Shown piece after piece: positions 38,766-52,919 of a stretch of DNA of 64,000 nt. The first letter of the stretch is position 1. Every line of letters begins with the position of its first letter. The DNA comes from Ailurus styani (lineage: Eukaryota; Chordata; Mammalia; Carnivora; Ailuridae), in contig LNAC01000135.1 in the NCBI GenBank assembly GCA_002007465.1, forward strand, positions 1,736,562 through 1,800,561, in the 5' to 3' direction. The translations under genes were made by a program, and so were the position numbers. The notes below the pieces were generated by a model. That model made no database searches. It worked only from the letters and a program-made list of their open reading frames with translations, and was not told the DNA's origin.

Positions 38766-39349
38766 CTGCTGGTGGCATGCAGCCGGTATGGCCAGGTTCC
38801 TGGGCAATGCTGAGGAAGCTGTCCTCTAACTCACCAGCCCAGTCCTTTCATTGAGTTAGGGGAAGGCACCTTGATCAGGAGCACATGTTCCTACCAAATA
38901 GCTCTCGGTGTTTATTAGTGCTGTTTATAAAGGAAGCAGCAATGAGGCAATTTGTCACATGCCCCTAGAAGGAGCACAGGACCCTCTTGATCAGATGGGT
39001 GCTAGTCACATGATGCTCATGGAGGATGTTTCATTGGCCACCATCCATCAGAGACAGGAGTTACTTGCTGAGCTGAAGATTGGCTGCTGCCTGACTGTAG
39101 TCTTCTTCAGGCAGTCAAATGACCCTAGTCTGTGATGGTTTCCCTGCTTTCTTTTGGTATTTTGTCTGGACCATGAGACTCCTCAGAGCCTCCCAGCTAT
39201 GTTCCTTCCCTCCAGTAACCTCCATTCCACATGTCATGATGACAGGGACCAGTCCCCTTTGCCTTCTCCCTGAATTCCCCACTCTGTGTGTGGGACATTT
39301 TGTCTTCATCTTTCTTGTTCCTTTTCCTTAATTACAGAAGGTAGTTCCT

Positions 39350-39500
39350 CCTATGGGAAGATTACTTCATCTTTCAAGCCCCAATTTCTTTATCTGTAAT
39401 ACAGGGATACTAATAACCTATACCTCATGGGACTTTTATGAGGATTAAATGAAATAATTAGTCTAAAGGTGATTAATCCAGGGTTAGCCACATAAATAGT
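39350..39500 (+). mobile_element. MIR, sense
   Basis: Contains caatttctttatctgtaata, cctcatgggacttttatgag and gattaaatgaaataatt. Confidence 0.7.
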
Positions 39501-39646
39501 AGTGATGATGTTGAAAGGAGCAAGATTCCACACTCAGAAAGTGATATGGTGAATAGACAGAATGGTTCTTCTCTAAAGTGGGTGAAGACCAACTTTATCA
39601 GAGGTCTTCCCAACTGAGCAAAGGAAGCCTTCCACGTGTCCTATAT

Positions 39647-39868
39647 CAGGGGTCAGCAAACATTTTTTATAACGTGCCAGATAGCATATATTTTAGGTTT
39701 TTTAGGCCTTATGGGCTCCAAAGCAATTACACAACTCAGCTATGTGCTCCAAAATCAGTCATAGACAAAAGTGAACAAATAATTGTGGCTGTGTTCCAAT
39801 AAAACTTTATTTCCAAAAACAGGTATCAGGCTGGATTTGTCTGGCAGGTCATAATTTGCTGCCTCCTG
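39647..39868 (+). mobile_element. hAT-Charlie (MER1-group) DNA transposon
   Basis: Starts caggggtcagcaaac and ends tttgctgcctcctg, near-inverted ends. The interior includes gtggctgtgttccaataaaa and tttatttccaaaaacagg, diagnostic of this non-autonomous family. Confidence 0.8.
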
Positions 39869-40331
39869 CTCTAGATTCCGGATCAGATCACTAGGGGCCT
39901 AAGCTGAGATTTGCAGTCAAACCCTGCTCAGCCTGGCCTTGCAAGTGTCTCCCTTGGGCTACTTAGGGAAAGAGTGGGTGGGACAGGACAGAGGCATGTA
40001 CCTAATATCATGATAATGGCTAGCACCCATCTCCACAGACCATCATTTCCCACCCCAGACATTTCACTCTAGCCCCATGGATTGCAGTGTGGGAAGAGGA
40101 AAGGCAGGGGAGACCACCGGGGAGCAATCTCTCTATGGGTATGCTGCGCTAGGGAAAAGGAGAGCAGTGACTCCTTGGAAACCAGATCTAGACGCCATGC
40201 CCCTCAACACATATTTTTCAACCTCATGGCTCCATTTCATTTTTAAGTGGTAGTACAATGGCATCAATACAGAATGAAGTTTTGATATGACATATGGTAT
40301 TTACATGAAATATGTCACTTAGTGCTTGATG

Positions 40332-40371
40332 CCTTATATACACTGAATAATGTTACTCTCTATTCCTGCTG
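40332..40371 (+). repeat. 40-bp duplicated segment, copy 1
   Basis: Identical over 40 nt to 41660-41699 (starts ccttatatacactg, ends ttcctgctg). Same orientation, about 1.33 kb apart. Flanks differ immediately outside. Confidence 0.95.
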
Positions 40372-40706
40372 TTATTTTTTATTACTGAGTCCTGAAAACT
40401 GGGAAGCACAAAGAGCAGCCTTCTGCACTCTTCAATTCCCTTTCATCTTCTCTCCTAATAGATCACAGTTTGTTTTTTGTCTGTGTACAAGTAATATCAA
40501 TCAGTCATTTATGTGAACCACTTACCATGCAGCCAACAATGATTTTGTTCATCAAAATATATATTCAATTAACCTAATTGTTAATTACTTTAGTGAATTA
40601 AGAACACTCAACCCAGCTCATATATACTCATACTTCATAGTTTGCTACTCAGAAATATGGCCAAAAATGTACCTGCACACATAAGTGAGAAGAAAAGAGA
40701 GATGGA

Positions 40707-40783
40707 GGGACAGAGGAAGGAAGGAAGGAAGGTAGGAAGGAAGGAAGGAAGGAAGGGAGGGAGGGAGGGAGGGAGGGAGAGAA
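40707..40783. repeat. (GGAA)n/(GGGA)n microsatellite
   Basis: Purine-only run changing from aagg to gagg units. Confidence 0.96.
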
Positions 40784-41659
40784 AGATCAGTGATTATACT
40801 GTTAATGGAGGGCTCTTATTTTCCCAAAGGAATATTTCTTAAGGTGTAAGCAGACACTAGCAGGAAGGCATTTAGGAGTAAGAGGTAAGGTTAATAATTG
40901 ATGATTAAAATGATAGAGACACATAGTATGTTACATCTGCACATAGTAAGTACTCTCTCAGCCCAGTTATTTACAGAAGGTATAGACAAGAGTGGACACT
41001 TGAAGCTGAGGAGTGTCAAATTAGTTAAACAAGGAGGCCATTAGACTGAGGTTGATTTGATGCCTTAGTAGCCTACATGAGCAACCTATAACCTAAGCAC
41101 AAATGCCTCAAGGTTAAGACATCAAAATCCTAAGGGCAACCAATCACAAATGGTCAATTAAGCTTCCCCAGGCAAGGCAACTGCTTAAGCCAGAGCCACT
41201 CAAATAATTGCTTTGCTTTGCTTCTGCCTCTTCTCTACAAGAGCCTCTCCCCCTGCTCCTTTGGATAGAATGGCTTCTCGTCACTTATGATTCGGTGCTG
41301 CCCAATTGGAATTATACACTGAATTATTATTTTTGCTTAAAGAATCTCCTAAAAATTTTAGTATGCTTCAATTTATCTTTTAACAGAAACATAACATTAG
41401 ATTCCTGCTAGAGAGTAACCAAGGGGCTTTTTTAATTCAGTGTTTTGAATTGGAATTGTGTATTACTTAATTTTCAATTTACCAATTTGTTCCTCCCTCT
41501 GAACTATTATTTGGGCACACCTCTGTCCTCTCCTTGCAGGCATAGAATGAAAAGAAGGATGTCTTTTCTCAATGCATGTTTTTCTGCAGAATGAGCAGAT
41601 ATAAGCATCTGGGACTGAAGTCAACTGGTAAACGTTGAAAGTTCTTAAAAGCCATTAGA

Positions 41660-41699
41660 CCTTATATACACTGAATAATGTTACTCTCTATTCCTGCTG
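41660..41699 (+). repeat. 40-bp duplicated segment, copy 2
   Basis: Exact copy of 40332-40371. It abuts the heptamer array that starts at 41699. Confidence 0.95.
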
Positions 41700-41738
41700 G
41701 GACTAGGGACGAGGGACTAGGGACTAAAGACGAGGGAC
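41699..41738. repeat. degenerate heptamer array (GGGACTA-like)
   Basis: About five to six units alternating ggactag, gacgagg and gactaaa forms, ending gggactt. Confidence 0.85.
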
Positions 41739-42290
41739 TTCATTGTCAGGTTTCCAACCTGCAGTATTTTCACTGGATTTTCAAATGTGCAAAGCTATTT
41801 TAGAGTTGTTAAGAAAGTGCTTAATTTACAATAACAACAACATTTTCCATCTATACTACCCCTTTAAGGTTCAAAAGACACTTTACCATGTCTTATCATA
41901 TTTAATTTTTTAAAACAAAGTTCAAGTGATGCCAGTTGTTCATCTTGCAAAGAACTGAATTTTAAAAAGTTGCTCTTAGTGTATCATCAAGCTGTTAATG
42001 AAATAAAGTTAGTGGCTTAGATGGCCTATGGTTTGACCTCTGAAAATCATTTCTATTTGTAAATAAAATTCCATTCAACTTTCCCTAGAAATGTACTTCT
42101 ATTAAAGCAGTAGACCTTAAATTATAAACTACCAGCTAGCAAATTTCTAGTATAGAAGATTTTTAGCATTTTTCATTGTTTAATTGGTACCTGTCTCACC
42201 TAGAATCTTGAGCCAAAATATTTTTATTTAAGAATATTATATGAAACTGCTCCTCGTCTCCATGCTTTTAAAATTAATATACTTAATTAT

Positions 42291-42520
42291 GGGGCTCCTG
42301 GGTGGCTCAGTCAGCTCAGCGTCTGACTGCGTATTTCAGCTCAGGTCACTATCTTAGGGCTCTGAGATGGGGGCCCCCCCGCATCAGGCTCTGCCCCCAG
42401 GGCAGAGTTTGCTTGAGACTCTCTCTCTCTCTCTCCCTCTCCCTCTGCCACTCCCGCCCCTTGTGCGTGCATGCTCTCTCTCTCCTCTCAAATAAATAAA
42501 TAAAACCTAAAAAAAAAGAT
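42291..42520 (+). mobile_element. CanSINE, older subtype
   Basis: Head ggggctcctgggtggctcag, C-rich middle, (CT)n run and A-rich tail; more diverged than most. Confidence 0.92.
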
Positions 42521-42859
42521 TACTATATTTAATTAAATAATTAATAGGCCAAATGAAACAGGTATTTCGTGTTTTATCTCCCTGGCCTCCTGTGTGAGGG
42601 CAGGAAGGGGTGGGAACAAATGTAAACAAACCCGAATGTTCAATTTCATTCAAGAGCTCTGGAAGCAAAGTTCAGCAAGGCATACAAGAGAATACCAGGT
42701 TGGATGAGCATGGAAGGCCTTACTGGGGAGGCGCCATTCAGCTGAGAATCAGAACGATAACAAGAGTCCAGCTGTAAGGAGAGGAGCTATAAGCTAAGGA
42801 GGAAAGACGCTGGGTTCGTGAGCAGGAGGAAGAGCTTTCTCTGACCCTAGCCACACCCG

Positions 42860-43070
42860 ATTACCCTGCTCTTCACTGCTAGCATCCTTGTCTTCCACAG
42901 CACGTGTTTTCATCTGTCATTACGCATTGATGTGGTTGTTTGAACTTCCCCACTGATCTATAAGTTATATCAGGAAAAGATCACATTTATTTTGTTCACT
43001 CTTGACTCCTCTGGGCTTTCTATGGGTCTGGCATATAGTAAATACTCAATAATTCTTGAAAGAACACGGG
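42860..43070 (+). mobile_element. L2 3' end
   Basis: Contains cactgatctataagttatat, ctggcatatagtaaatactc and aataattcttgaaagaa. Confidence 0.7.
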
Positions 43071-43586
43071 AAAAAATATTGAAAATTAGAGCAGCCATGG
43101 CATTCATGATAGCATGGCTATAGCCCAAGTGAACAATAAAATATGGTCATATTACCTGTTCAGTTGAGGATATTACTGGCTTGGTATTCTAGTAACTCAT
43201 TATGTTCCACAAATATGTCCATTAGCGCATATCTTGTACTATTATTAAGCTTAACACATGAGCTGTTAATTTTTAGCTGAGAGATCACTGACTTCCCATT
43301 TTCATGGCATATTATCTTTTGGACTCAGTCAGAAAATCGTTGTTTTACAGCTATAAAATTTTTAGTTAAGTGAGAATCATTAAATCTCTGGTCTCATCAA
43401 TTCAAGTGCTCCGTGTTCCTTTACTATCAAATGTGTAGGGATTGCTTGTTTCTGCAGAAGGACTCCATCAAATCCTTGCTGCTCTCCTCCCTCAGACACT
43501 AAAGGAATAAACAAAATGCCTTAACTGTAAGCTTTCCGAGATTCTAAGCAAGAAATGTTATGTCTACATCATTAGGACCAAAGTAC

Positions 43587-43761
43587 CTGGACGAGGGTTC
43601 CTGCCGTATATTCTCCATCGTCTAGGACAAGTTTGGAGCCATACCAGAAGGCCAGTGCATAACAGAAGAAGATGAGACACCACATGAATCCAGTAAAGAA
43701 CCCCATTACGATCCCTTTCCTAATTCCCCAACGCTGGGCAAACACGAGATTTTTCTCGTAC
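43587..43761 (-). CDS. ABCB11: ABCB11 exon 10 (TM5)
   Basis: 175 nt; one base completes Arg303, then [16 protein letters not shown] through EYTAGTLVQ before gtactt. It corresponds to human residues 304-361 with TM5 ([21 protein letters not shown]) and the loop to TM6. The acceptor has a clean ctttctcttcacag tract. A (CTG)6 run lies 30-47 nt upstream of the exon (plus 43791-43808). Confidence 0.97.
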
Positions 43762-45419
<1,658 letters not shown>

Positions 45420-47089
45420 CTAAAATCCAAAAGAAGAAAACAAAACGTGAAGACCAGGGGATTAGGTAGTCAGCCTGTCATTCAGTGATTCATTTAGCAG
45501 AGTAAGTACGTGGTGTGGTTTCATACAAAACTAGATTCTCGCTGTAAATGTGTTCACCGAGGATAGAATCTGGTCCAAGTTTGAGCCATGTTAAGCCCCA
45601 TCCTTGAATGTTTGGTTGTTAGCACACCCAAATGATTTCATTAGAAGTCAGCCTCAAAAACCGGCTCACAGAGTAAATCCCAAACACGGCATTCTGTGAG
45701 ACCACAGCGTTTGACTCATTTTACTAATGAAGTTTGCAAATGACACCATATCACATATCTTTGCTATTGACCACAGGCCTTTTGCACAATTTACAGACAA
45801 ACACCAGAGACAAAGACTGGAGGTTAGTCAGAGTATGTAATTGGGAAAGAGGTCCTGACCACACAGAGCCTCATGATGCTGCAAAGGTAATTGCACAGGA
45901 GAAAGCTCCAGATAAGTATTACACCATTTTGACTCAACTGTAGGGGCCCAACTAATTAGCTTTGCTCCTTACAAAAGGACCTAAAAAGACATTCCATTTA
46001 ATATTTATCAAGTTACTTTTTCTAAAATTGGACTTGAATTAAGTTGTAATTAGAATTAATCACCAAAGAAATCCCTGGCACAGAGGAAGATACCAGAATG
46101 AACAAAAGTAAATATTGTAGAAGTTCGACTAACTAAAAAATCTAAAATATATATAGTACCCAGACTGAAGAACTTTATCTGCCAAGGTTTTCCAAACTTT
46201 CAGTAGCATAACTCTTCTCAAACAAAGTCTTAAACAGAATTCTAAGAAACAAAATAACTAAATGTAGTATTTTGTTACCACATATTTATATCACAAGTCT
46301 ACACTTTACAAAAGTTGTGAATTGAAAAGGCAACAATAGGGAAAGTAGAGCTATTTTCATCAACATGAAAATGTGAATTTAGGTGTTACGAATGACATTA
46401 CAATTTTTACCACAATCCTCTTCTAATTTATTTCTAAATTATGTATTGAGGAAATGAAGTAGTTGTGAATATTAATAGTCTTATTGTAATTTAATGCACA
46501 CTAAATAATCTCAGGATACTTCTTTTAAAGTGATACAGGAGTTCAAAGATGTAAATTGGAAAATATTTAATGATTGTGCATGTTCTTGTGGTAAATATAA
46601 AAGCCAGACACAGGCATATAAAACCGACAGTAACATGCAACATGTCATATATTGCCCGCCTCCTACTTTTGGTCCTGCTTTTTAACTGGGCTTATTGAAG
46701 TTGCTTGTATCATTTGACGCAAACATGCACAGACTTGAATTCAAGAAGAAACCAGTGCAGACCTACAACATTCCAAATCAGTGACACATTTACGAGAACT
46801 TGAAATATGGGCACTTGAGACAGCAAGAGAAACCATGCCCTAAACCTCTTAAAATCAAGTTACCCAGGCTACATCTCCCCTATGTTGAAATGTGACATCT
46901 GACCCATCTGAGTTTGAATATTAATCACAGGTTTGAGGAAAGAGATTAAGTACATTTAGGGGAAAAAGCTGAATCAAATGTTTGCAGAATCCCCGAAGAT
47001 CCCCCGTGGATGGTGAGGCTTCCCTGGAGTGAAGCTAGGAAGTGTCTGGTAGGAAAGACTGTCATACAGTTTGCATGTTACGGTGGATT

Positions 47090-47300
47090 GGAAAAAATAA
47101 AAGCTAATATCTCTTGAGCAATTAATTTTCTGCCAGATGCCACGCTAAGTGCATAACATGGATGATGTCTTAAGTCATCACAATGACCTCTGGGAGGTAT
47201 TATCCGTATCTTCAAGATGAGGAAGCTCAAGTTTTGACAAGCTAAATATTATCTTTCTTGAGCCAGATGGTAGAGTCAGGGGGTGATCAGTTGAGGGGAG
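47090..47300 (-). mobile_element. MIR, antisense
   Basis: Contains tctgccagatgccacgctaa, taagtcatcacaatgacctc and cttcaagatgaggaagctca. Confidence 0.75.
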
Positions 47301-47824
47301 TGAGCTCTTTGCCATTGTCACTCTGTACTGCCTGGGAAACTTTTGAGTAATATAGCCAGCGGATTGTCGAGAATATTTTGCTAGAAAATATTATGGAGAT
47401 TGGTTTCCTGTTGCCCAGTGATATGAGTATAAACAGCTTTTCACCTGAATTCTATTCTCATTTACAGCAAATTATTAGTGTGCCTGATCCCATGACCCAC
47501 TACCTGATGTGACTACTCCAAATGTATGACATAAGAATTTATTAGTCCTTGAGAGTGTTTTCTAACTGGGATGACCCAAAATTCCTACTTCTATACTTTT
47601 TTTTGGCCTGCATGACTGGGGAATGGAAATACCACCCAGAATGGGTCAGGTGACCTCTTTCTGAAACTGATCAGACTGTGTGGAGAACAAAGTCCTGAAT
47701 GCAAGACTCTCCTTTATGTGTTTGTTACTGACCTGGATACATTTGTTGAGACTTTTTGAAGAGAACATCTGAGCTTCGGAGACCATGGGAAGCAATAGGC
47801 CTATCAGAGAGTGGATGGGCATTT

Positions 47825-48035
47825 GGAATCAGGCTTCCTTGTATTTGAATTCAGTTTTGTCATTCACTAGCTGTACAGTCCTAGACAAGTCTATTTACCC
47901 CTCTGAGCCTCCATTTCTTATGGTTAAAATGGCAATAATACTTCATACAATTGTTATATAGACTGGAGATAATATATATGAAGTTCCTAATAGTGCTAGC
48001 AAAATAGTAAATGCTCAACAAATGTAGTTGTTATT
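47825..48035 (+). mobile_element. MIR, sense
   Basis: Contains tcattcactagctgtacagt, cctctgagcctccatttctt and agtaaatgctcaacaaatgt. Confidence 0.75.
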
Positions 48036-48246
48036 GTTATTAATACAATAATATTTATGTTATTGAAATATCATCAATCCCTGGATTGATGGAGTGTTAT
48101 TTGATACTGAGGAATAATCAAACAAAATAAATTGAAACAGTGATAAATAATGTGGACTAAACATACACAGGAAAAAGGAATCAAGTTTCACATTTCTGGC
48201 TTTCTCAGTGCAGATGTCTTGGAGAGAAGTGAGAAGACATTCTTAC

Positions 48247-48418
48247 CAGACCAATGATGCCTGCTCCAATCCCGATGAGAGGACTCACAGAGATAATGAC
48301 CAAGGTCAGTTTCCAACCCTGGTAAAATCCCAACAGGAACCCACAGATGCTCGTGGTCATGCGTTGAATGAACATGGCCATTTGGTCGGCAATGGCATCA
48401 TTGACTTTGTTAATATCA
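48247..48418 (-). CDS. ABCB11: ABCB11 exon 8 (TM3-TM4)
   Basis: 172 nt; one base completes the Asp codon, then [16 protein letters not shown] through GIIGL before a gtaaga donor. It corresponds to human residues 204-261 and carries TM3 and TM4 with the very short loop between them ([13 protein letters not shown]). The acceptor is tttctag. Confidence 0.96.
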
Positions 48419-48919
48419 CTAGAAACGAGAGGCTTTGATCACTGAAACTGAATTTGGTCAGTTCAAATGTCTTGTTGAGAAATCCCAGGCTTTCCCTTCT
48501 ACTGCTATCTCTGTACCCCACTGCCTGTGGAAAACATAACAACCTTTCACGTTGGAAGAAACTTTCTATAGCCTGTGAGGTCATCAAGCCTCTCCCTCCC
48601 TCACAGCCTGGTAAGTTTGTCCTCAACCCAGTTTTTCCAATTGGTGTCCTTTCAATGTTAACAAAGACTTTCAGAAATAATCCTATTTGTTTCTTTCTTT
48701 CTTATAGCTCATATTCTTGATCTGTCCTGAAAAGCCCTTTTTTCCTTCTTTATACCTGCTAAATCCTTTTAACCTCAAGGTGCAACCCACATGCCACCTA
48801 ATTCATAAAAACCCCCAAGGAAAAACTAGTATCTTCTTCTCTGTGTTTGCATAACAATGTAACGAATCTGTGTATGTATGTGGACATGTATATAATTATT
48901 GCATTCTGCTTATAGGCAG

Positions 48920-49160
48920 TATAGAATAGTGGTTAAGATCACAGACTATGGGGCCACTCTGAATTTGAACATAAGCTTTTCCTGGACAAAGGAAAGCTTT
49001 TTCTGTGCCTTAGTTTCCTCATCTATAAAATGGGATAGTGACAGACCTATCTCAATGGGTTGTAATGAGGATTAGTATGATGAGGATTATAATATATGTT
49101 AAGTATATAGAATAGTGCTTAGACTATAGTAAGCTATCAATGTGTCAGCTTTGATTATTT
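48920..49160 (+). mobile_element. MIR, sense, near full length
   Basis: Contains tagaatagtggttaagatca, ttagtttcctcatctataaa and agaatagtgcttagactata. Confidence 0.82.
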
Positions 49161-49164
49161 ATTT

Positions 49165-49280
49165 GCTTGCACCTTTTATCCCTCCTACTAGACTGTAAGT
49201 TCCCTGAGACCAGGAGTTGGTGGCTTATCTTTATGGCTTGCGTACGTTAAGTCCTCTAGAATATTGGTTGAATAGAATCA
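49165..49280 (+). mobile_element. L2 3' end
   Basis: Contains ctactagactgtaagttccc and tattggttgaatagaa. Confidence 0.65.
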
Positions 49281-49369
49281 CATTAAATTCATATTCTTAG
49301 GAACATTCTCATAATCTCGTGTTTAGATGGAGCAAACAGGGGTTAGGACTTAACAGCAAAAAAAGGACC

Positions 49370-49505
49370 TAAGATATCACCCAGAGATTTGACAATTTTA
49401 TTCTAGCGAGGTTAAGTATCTGTTCAAGGTCACAGTAAATAAGGGGCAGAATTAGTGCTAGAATCTAAGTATCCCAACATTCAATCTTTGATCTTCACTA
49501 TACTA
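49370..49505 (-). mobile_element. MIR relic, antisense
   Basis: Contains gaggttaagtatctgttcaa, ggtcacagtaaataagggg and ctagaatctaagtatccca. Confidence 0.65.
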
Positions 49506-49674
49506 CACACACTCTCATTGGTCCTCATGGGACCCCAAAGTTCAATTCAATAGGGTTCAAATGTTTCTAATTACTCAAGGCTCATCCAGAATACCTGAAG
49601 GAGGAGGGGAAGGGGGGCTATCAATGACCCCAACTGGTCTTGGGTATAAACCAGATTTAAATCCAGTTGTTTAG

Positions 49675-49898
49675 GGGCGCCTGGGTGGTTCAGTGGGTTA
49701 AAGCCTCTGCTTTCGGCTCAGGTCATGATCTCAGGGTCCTGGGATCGAGGCCCGCATTGGGCTCCCTGCTCAGCAGGGGAGCCTGCTTCCCCCTCTCTCT
49801 CTCTGCCTGCCTCTCTGCCTCCTTGTGATCTCTCTCCCTCTGTGAAATGAATAAATACAATCTTTTAAAAAATAAAAAAAATTAAAAAAATTTAAAAA
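49675..49898 (+). mobile_element. CanSINE
   Basis: Head aggggcgcctgggtggttca with a long A/T tail. aaatccagtt flanks it at about 49659 and 49901. Confidence 0.94.
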
Positions 49899-50356
49899 AA
49901 TAAATCCAGTTTAGTTTGAATCTTTCTCAAACTATTTTGGATTTTTTTTGTCTTTGTTTTTATGTGCAGAAAAGGCCTCAACAGACAAGGCAAGATAATT
50001 CATTCTAAATACATTGTTTTTCCCTATAGATGCATGGATTGTGACATCCCTCAGTCTCTCTTTTAGCGGCCAAACAGCCCTACTTCTTTTAACCGTCTTC
50101 TGTAATCCTTCATTTCTATAATTTTAATCAAGGGTCTACAAATAAAACTGTAGTATCCTGGCTTTCAATTGTTAATGATCATATAGGATAAAGCATGACC
50201 TATGAAAAAACCATGCTACCTGTAAAAGCCCAACATAAGAGAGAAAATGTATCCAAAATAACTGAAGATGTGTTTCTAATTGTTATTTAATTTAGAAACA
50301 AGTGTTCTATGATCAAAAATGCACACATACATTAAAACCTCCTACCAGCCACTTAC

Positions 50357-50490
50357 TCAGAAAATCTTGTATTCAGCTCTCCCACGGAATTGCAGTCAAA
50401 CCATCCTATTTCCATTCGCATTACTTTCCTGAAGGAAATTTTTCTCATTTTCTGTATCTGACGAGCTGCAGCAATCACCCAAAAGCATAT
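50357..50490 (-). CDS. ABCB11: ABCB11 exon 7 (TM2 end, intracellular loop 1)
   Basis: 134 nt starting [17 protein letters not shown] and ending in ELNTRFS plus two bases of an Asp codon, with a gtaagt donor. It corresponds to human residues 160-203 and forms the first long cytoplasmic coupling helix region ([14 protein letters not shown]), which contacts the nucleotide-binding domains. Relative to human, the stretch after MRK reads ISFRKVMRM instead of FYFRRIMRM. Confidence 0.95.
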
Positions 50491-51631
50491 CTGAAAATGA
50501 AGCAAGGAATGTTGGGCATTATGATGTTAAAAATATTCCTTCGTTCCTTTACTTTTCAGAAGAAAATACTTTGAATATAAGCCCTGAGAAAGAGAGGAAA
50601 GTGATTCAGAGAATGCTGAGTCATGGGAAGTGCGGTGTGAGCTCAGGCACCTGCTGCTGAGAGAGCAGGGTGAGCGAAACAGCTGTGGCCAGGGAAGCAG
50701 GAAGGTTTGGGTGTGAATTTGGCTTTGCCACTTGTCGATCTAACCTTACCAAACTTCACTTGCCGCGTGCGTAAAGGAAGGTTCAGTGCCAAAAAGAAAT
50801 TCTTGCTCTTACATCCCCATTTTTGCATGACACTTTGAGTGTATTTTTGCCCCTGAGAGGCCTGCCAACAAGCGTGTATGCATAGGTTTCAGACTGTTGG
50901 ACAATGATTTTTAGAGAAAGGAAGACAAAAATTATGACATAAGCAGGGAATCTTCTGATAGCTGTCCCCAGCCAAGCAAAGTCAGGCTGTCATTAAAAGT
51001 CTCAGTACCAGAATGGGGAACATGTATTCATTTCTCTTTATAGTGAATATCAACTTCCTGGAATTCTTGAATGAATGGGGGTTGTGGAGAGTCATTTTTT
51101 TTTTCTACAGAAAAAGGTAAAAGGTGAAATATTTTTCTTCTTTAATAAGGGTTAAGTAACTCCAGGCCCTTCCATGTCTTAAATACAGACTACACTAAGA
51201 ATCAGTTTACAGAATTGGGGTTGGAACACAGATTGGTGAGATTTTTAGCAGCGAAAGAGAAAAAAGAAAATAAAGTTTGCTTTCTTCTGCTGCTCATGCT
51301 GCCTGGCTTTCTCCGGGGGACCCACACTCCCTCTACAAACACACCCACAACCGCCTACTTTTGAGTTTAGAAGATGAAAAGAGGGGACAGGAGACGACAG
51401 GACATTGAAATTCTGTTTCTTCTCCAGCTCTCTAGACAATTGCCTGTATTTTCCTCCCAGTCTGAAAAGAAGAATCCTTCATCAGTCTCTCACCGCCCCC
51501 CAACTTCTAAATAAAATTGTAGTCCTTAGGGTTTCTGAACAACTTAAAAGTTAGAGAGTGCACTTCGCCTTTCATTATAATGTCTCTGAGCCCAGATGCT
51601 GATCTATAAATAAAATGGAGGCACCACTCAC
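50491..51631 (-). other. ABCB11 intron 6
   Basis: About 1.1 kb; no recognised repeat or other feature. Confidence 0.92.
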
Positions 51632-51719
51632 TTGAATATATCCTGCGATAAGTACTACCAAAGCGATTCCAGCATAGTAACTGGCAAATTTGATCATTTC
51701 ACTTTCAATGTCCAGCAAC
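51632..51719 (-). CDS. ABCB11: ABCB11 exon 6 (TM2)
   Basis: 88 nt, beginning with the last base of a split codon and then [17 protein letters not shown], and ending GYIQ before a gtgagt donor. It corresponds to human residues 131-159, the end of the first extracellular loop and most of TM2. The acceptor reads ttttgaag with a short pyrimidine stretch. This is the most 5' exon in the window; the exon carrying the glycosylated extracellular loop must lie beyond 64000. Confidence 0.93.
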
Positions 51720-51932
51720 CTTCAAAAGAGGGGGAAAAATGTTAAGATTCAGAAGTAGGGTCAAGTTTACCAAAGGTTACATTTGTGGGTACAGGGGAAA
51801 ATAATATATGAAATATGGGTAAGTCATCTTTTCTATGTAGAATTATCATCAATCCAACCAAATCTCTACCTCGACCTCATGGTACCAACCCCAGCAAAGA
51901 TGCCTACTCCCTTTGTTGTCATTTTAATTTTA

Positions 51933-52109
51933 CTTTTTGAAAGATCTTATTTATTTATTACAGAGAGAGAGAGTGCACATGAGTGGGGGGAAGGACAGAA
52001 AGAGGAAGAAGCAGACTCCTTGCTGAGCAGGGAACCCAATGCGGGGTTCAATCCCAAGACCCCCAGGCTGAAGGCAGATGCTTAACCCACTGAGCCACTG
52101 AGGTGCCCC
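51933..52109 (-). mobile_element. CanSINE
   Basis: Inverted copy, missing a short part of the body (ggatcatgacctgagc region), ending cactgaggtgccc. Confidence 0.92.
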
Positions 52110-52261
52110 TACCCCCTTCATGTTTATAGGCAGAAATGACTCATTGGCAGTTGTTAGAAGCCAGGGACAGTAGATGGCAGCCCAGTGCTCTGTCTATTGG
52201 GGCCCTTCCCTCATGCTCGTTATGCGGTGATGGAGCAATCGCCACGAGGGAGAGGGTTTTT

Positions 52262-52372
52262 TTATTTTTTATTTTTTAAATTAACACAAAACGTATTATT
52301 GGTTTCAGGAGTACAGGTCTGTGATCCATCAGTCTTAAACAATTCACAGCACTCACCACAGCACACACCCTC
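52262..52372 (-). mobile_element. L1 3' UTR fragment, antisense
   Basis: T-rich start, then gtttcaggagtacaggtctg and caattcacagcactcaccac, the reverse of a carnivore L1 3' end. Confidence 0.8.
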
Positions 52373-52684
52373 TTATCAAACTCAACACCTGAAGAACAAA
52401 TAATCTAATCAAGAAATGGGCAGAAGACATGAACAGACATTTCTCCAAAGAAGACATCCAAATGGCCAACACACATGAAAAAGTCCTTAACATCACTCAG
52501 CATCAGGGAAATACAAATCAAAACCACAGTGAGGTACCACCTCACACCAGTCAGAATGGCTAAAATTAATAAGGCAGGAAATGACAGATGTTGGTGAGAT
52601 GCAGAGAAAGGGGAACCCTCCTACACCATTGGTGGGAATGCAAGCTGGTGCAGCCACTCTGGAAAATAATACAGAAATCCCTCA

Positions 52685-52789
<105 letters not shown>

Positions 52790-52869
52790 TTATAGCAGCA
52801 ATGTCCATAATAGCCAAACTATGGAAAGAGCCTAGATGTCTATCAACAGATGAATGGATAAAGAAGATG

Positions 52870-52870
52870 T

Positions 52871-52908
<38 letters not shown>

Positions 52909-52919
52909 ATATATATATA
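52870..52919. repeat. (TA)n inside L1
   Basis: About 24 TA units with one TTTTA interruption, expanded from the usual tggtatatata of L1 ORF2. Confidence 0.95.

Larger units (their letters stand above)
38026..43586 (-). other. ABCB11 intron 10
   Basis: About 5.6 kb. It has MIR and L2 relics, a hAT DNA transposon, (GGAA)n, one CanSINE, and a dispersed 40-bp duplication with a heptamer array. Otherwise unique-looking. Confidence 0.9.
45420..48246 (-). other. ABCB11 intron 8
   Basis: About 2.8 kb. Two MIR relics; the rest, including 45420-47080, holds nothing I can name. Confidence 0.92.
48419..50356 (-). other. ABCB11 intron 7
   Basis: About 1.9 kb with MIR and L2 relics and one CanSINE. Confidence 0.92.
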
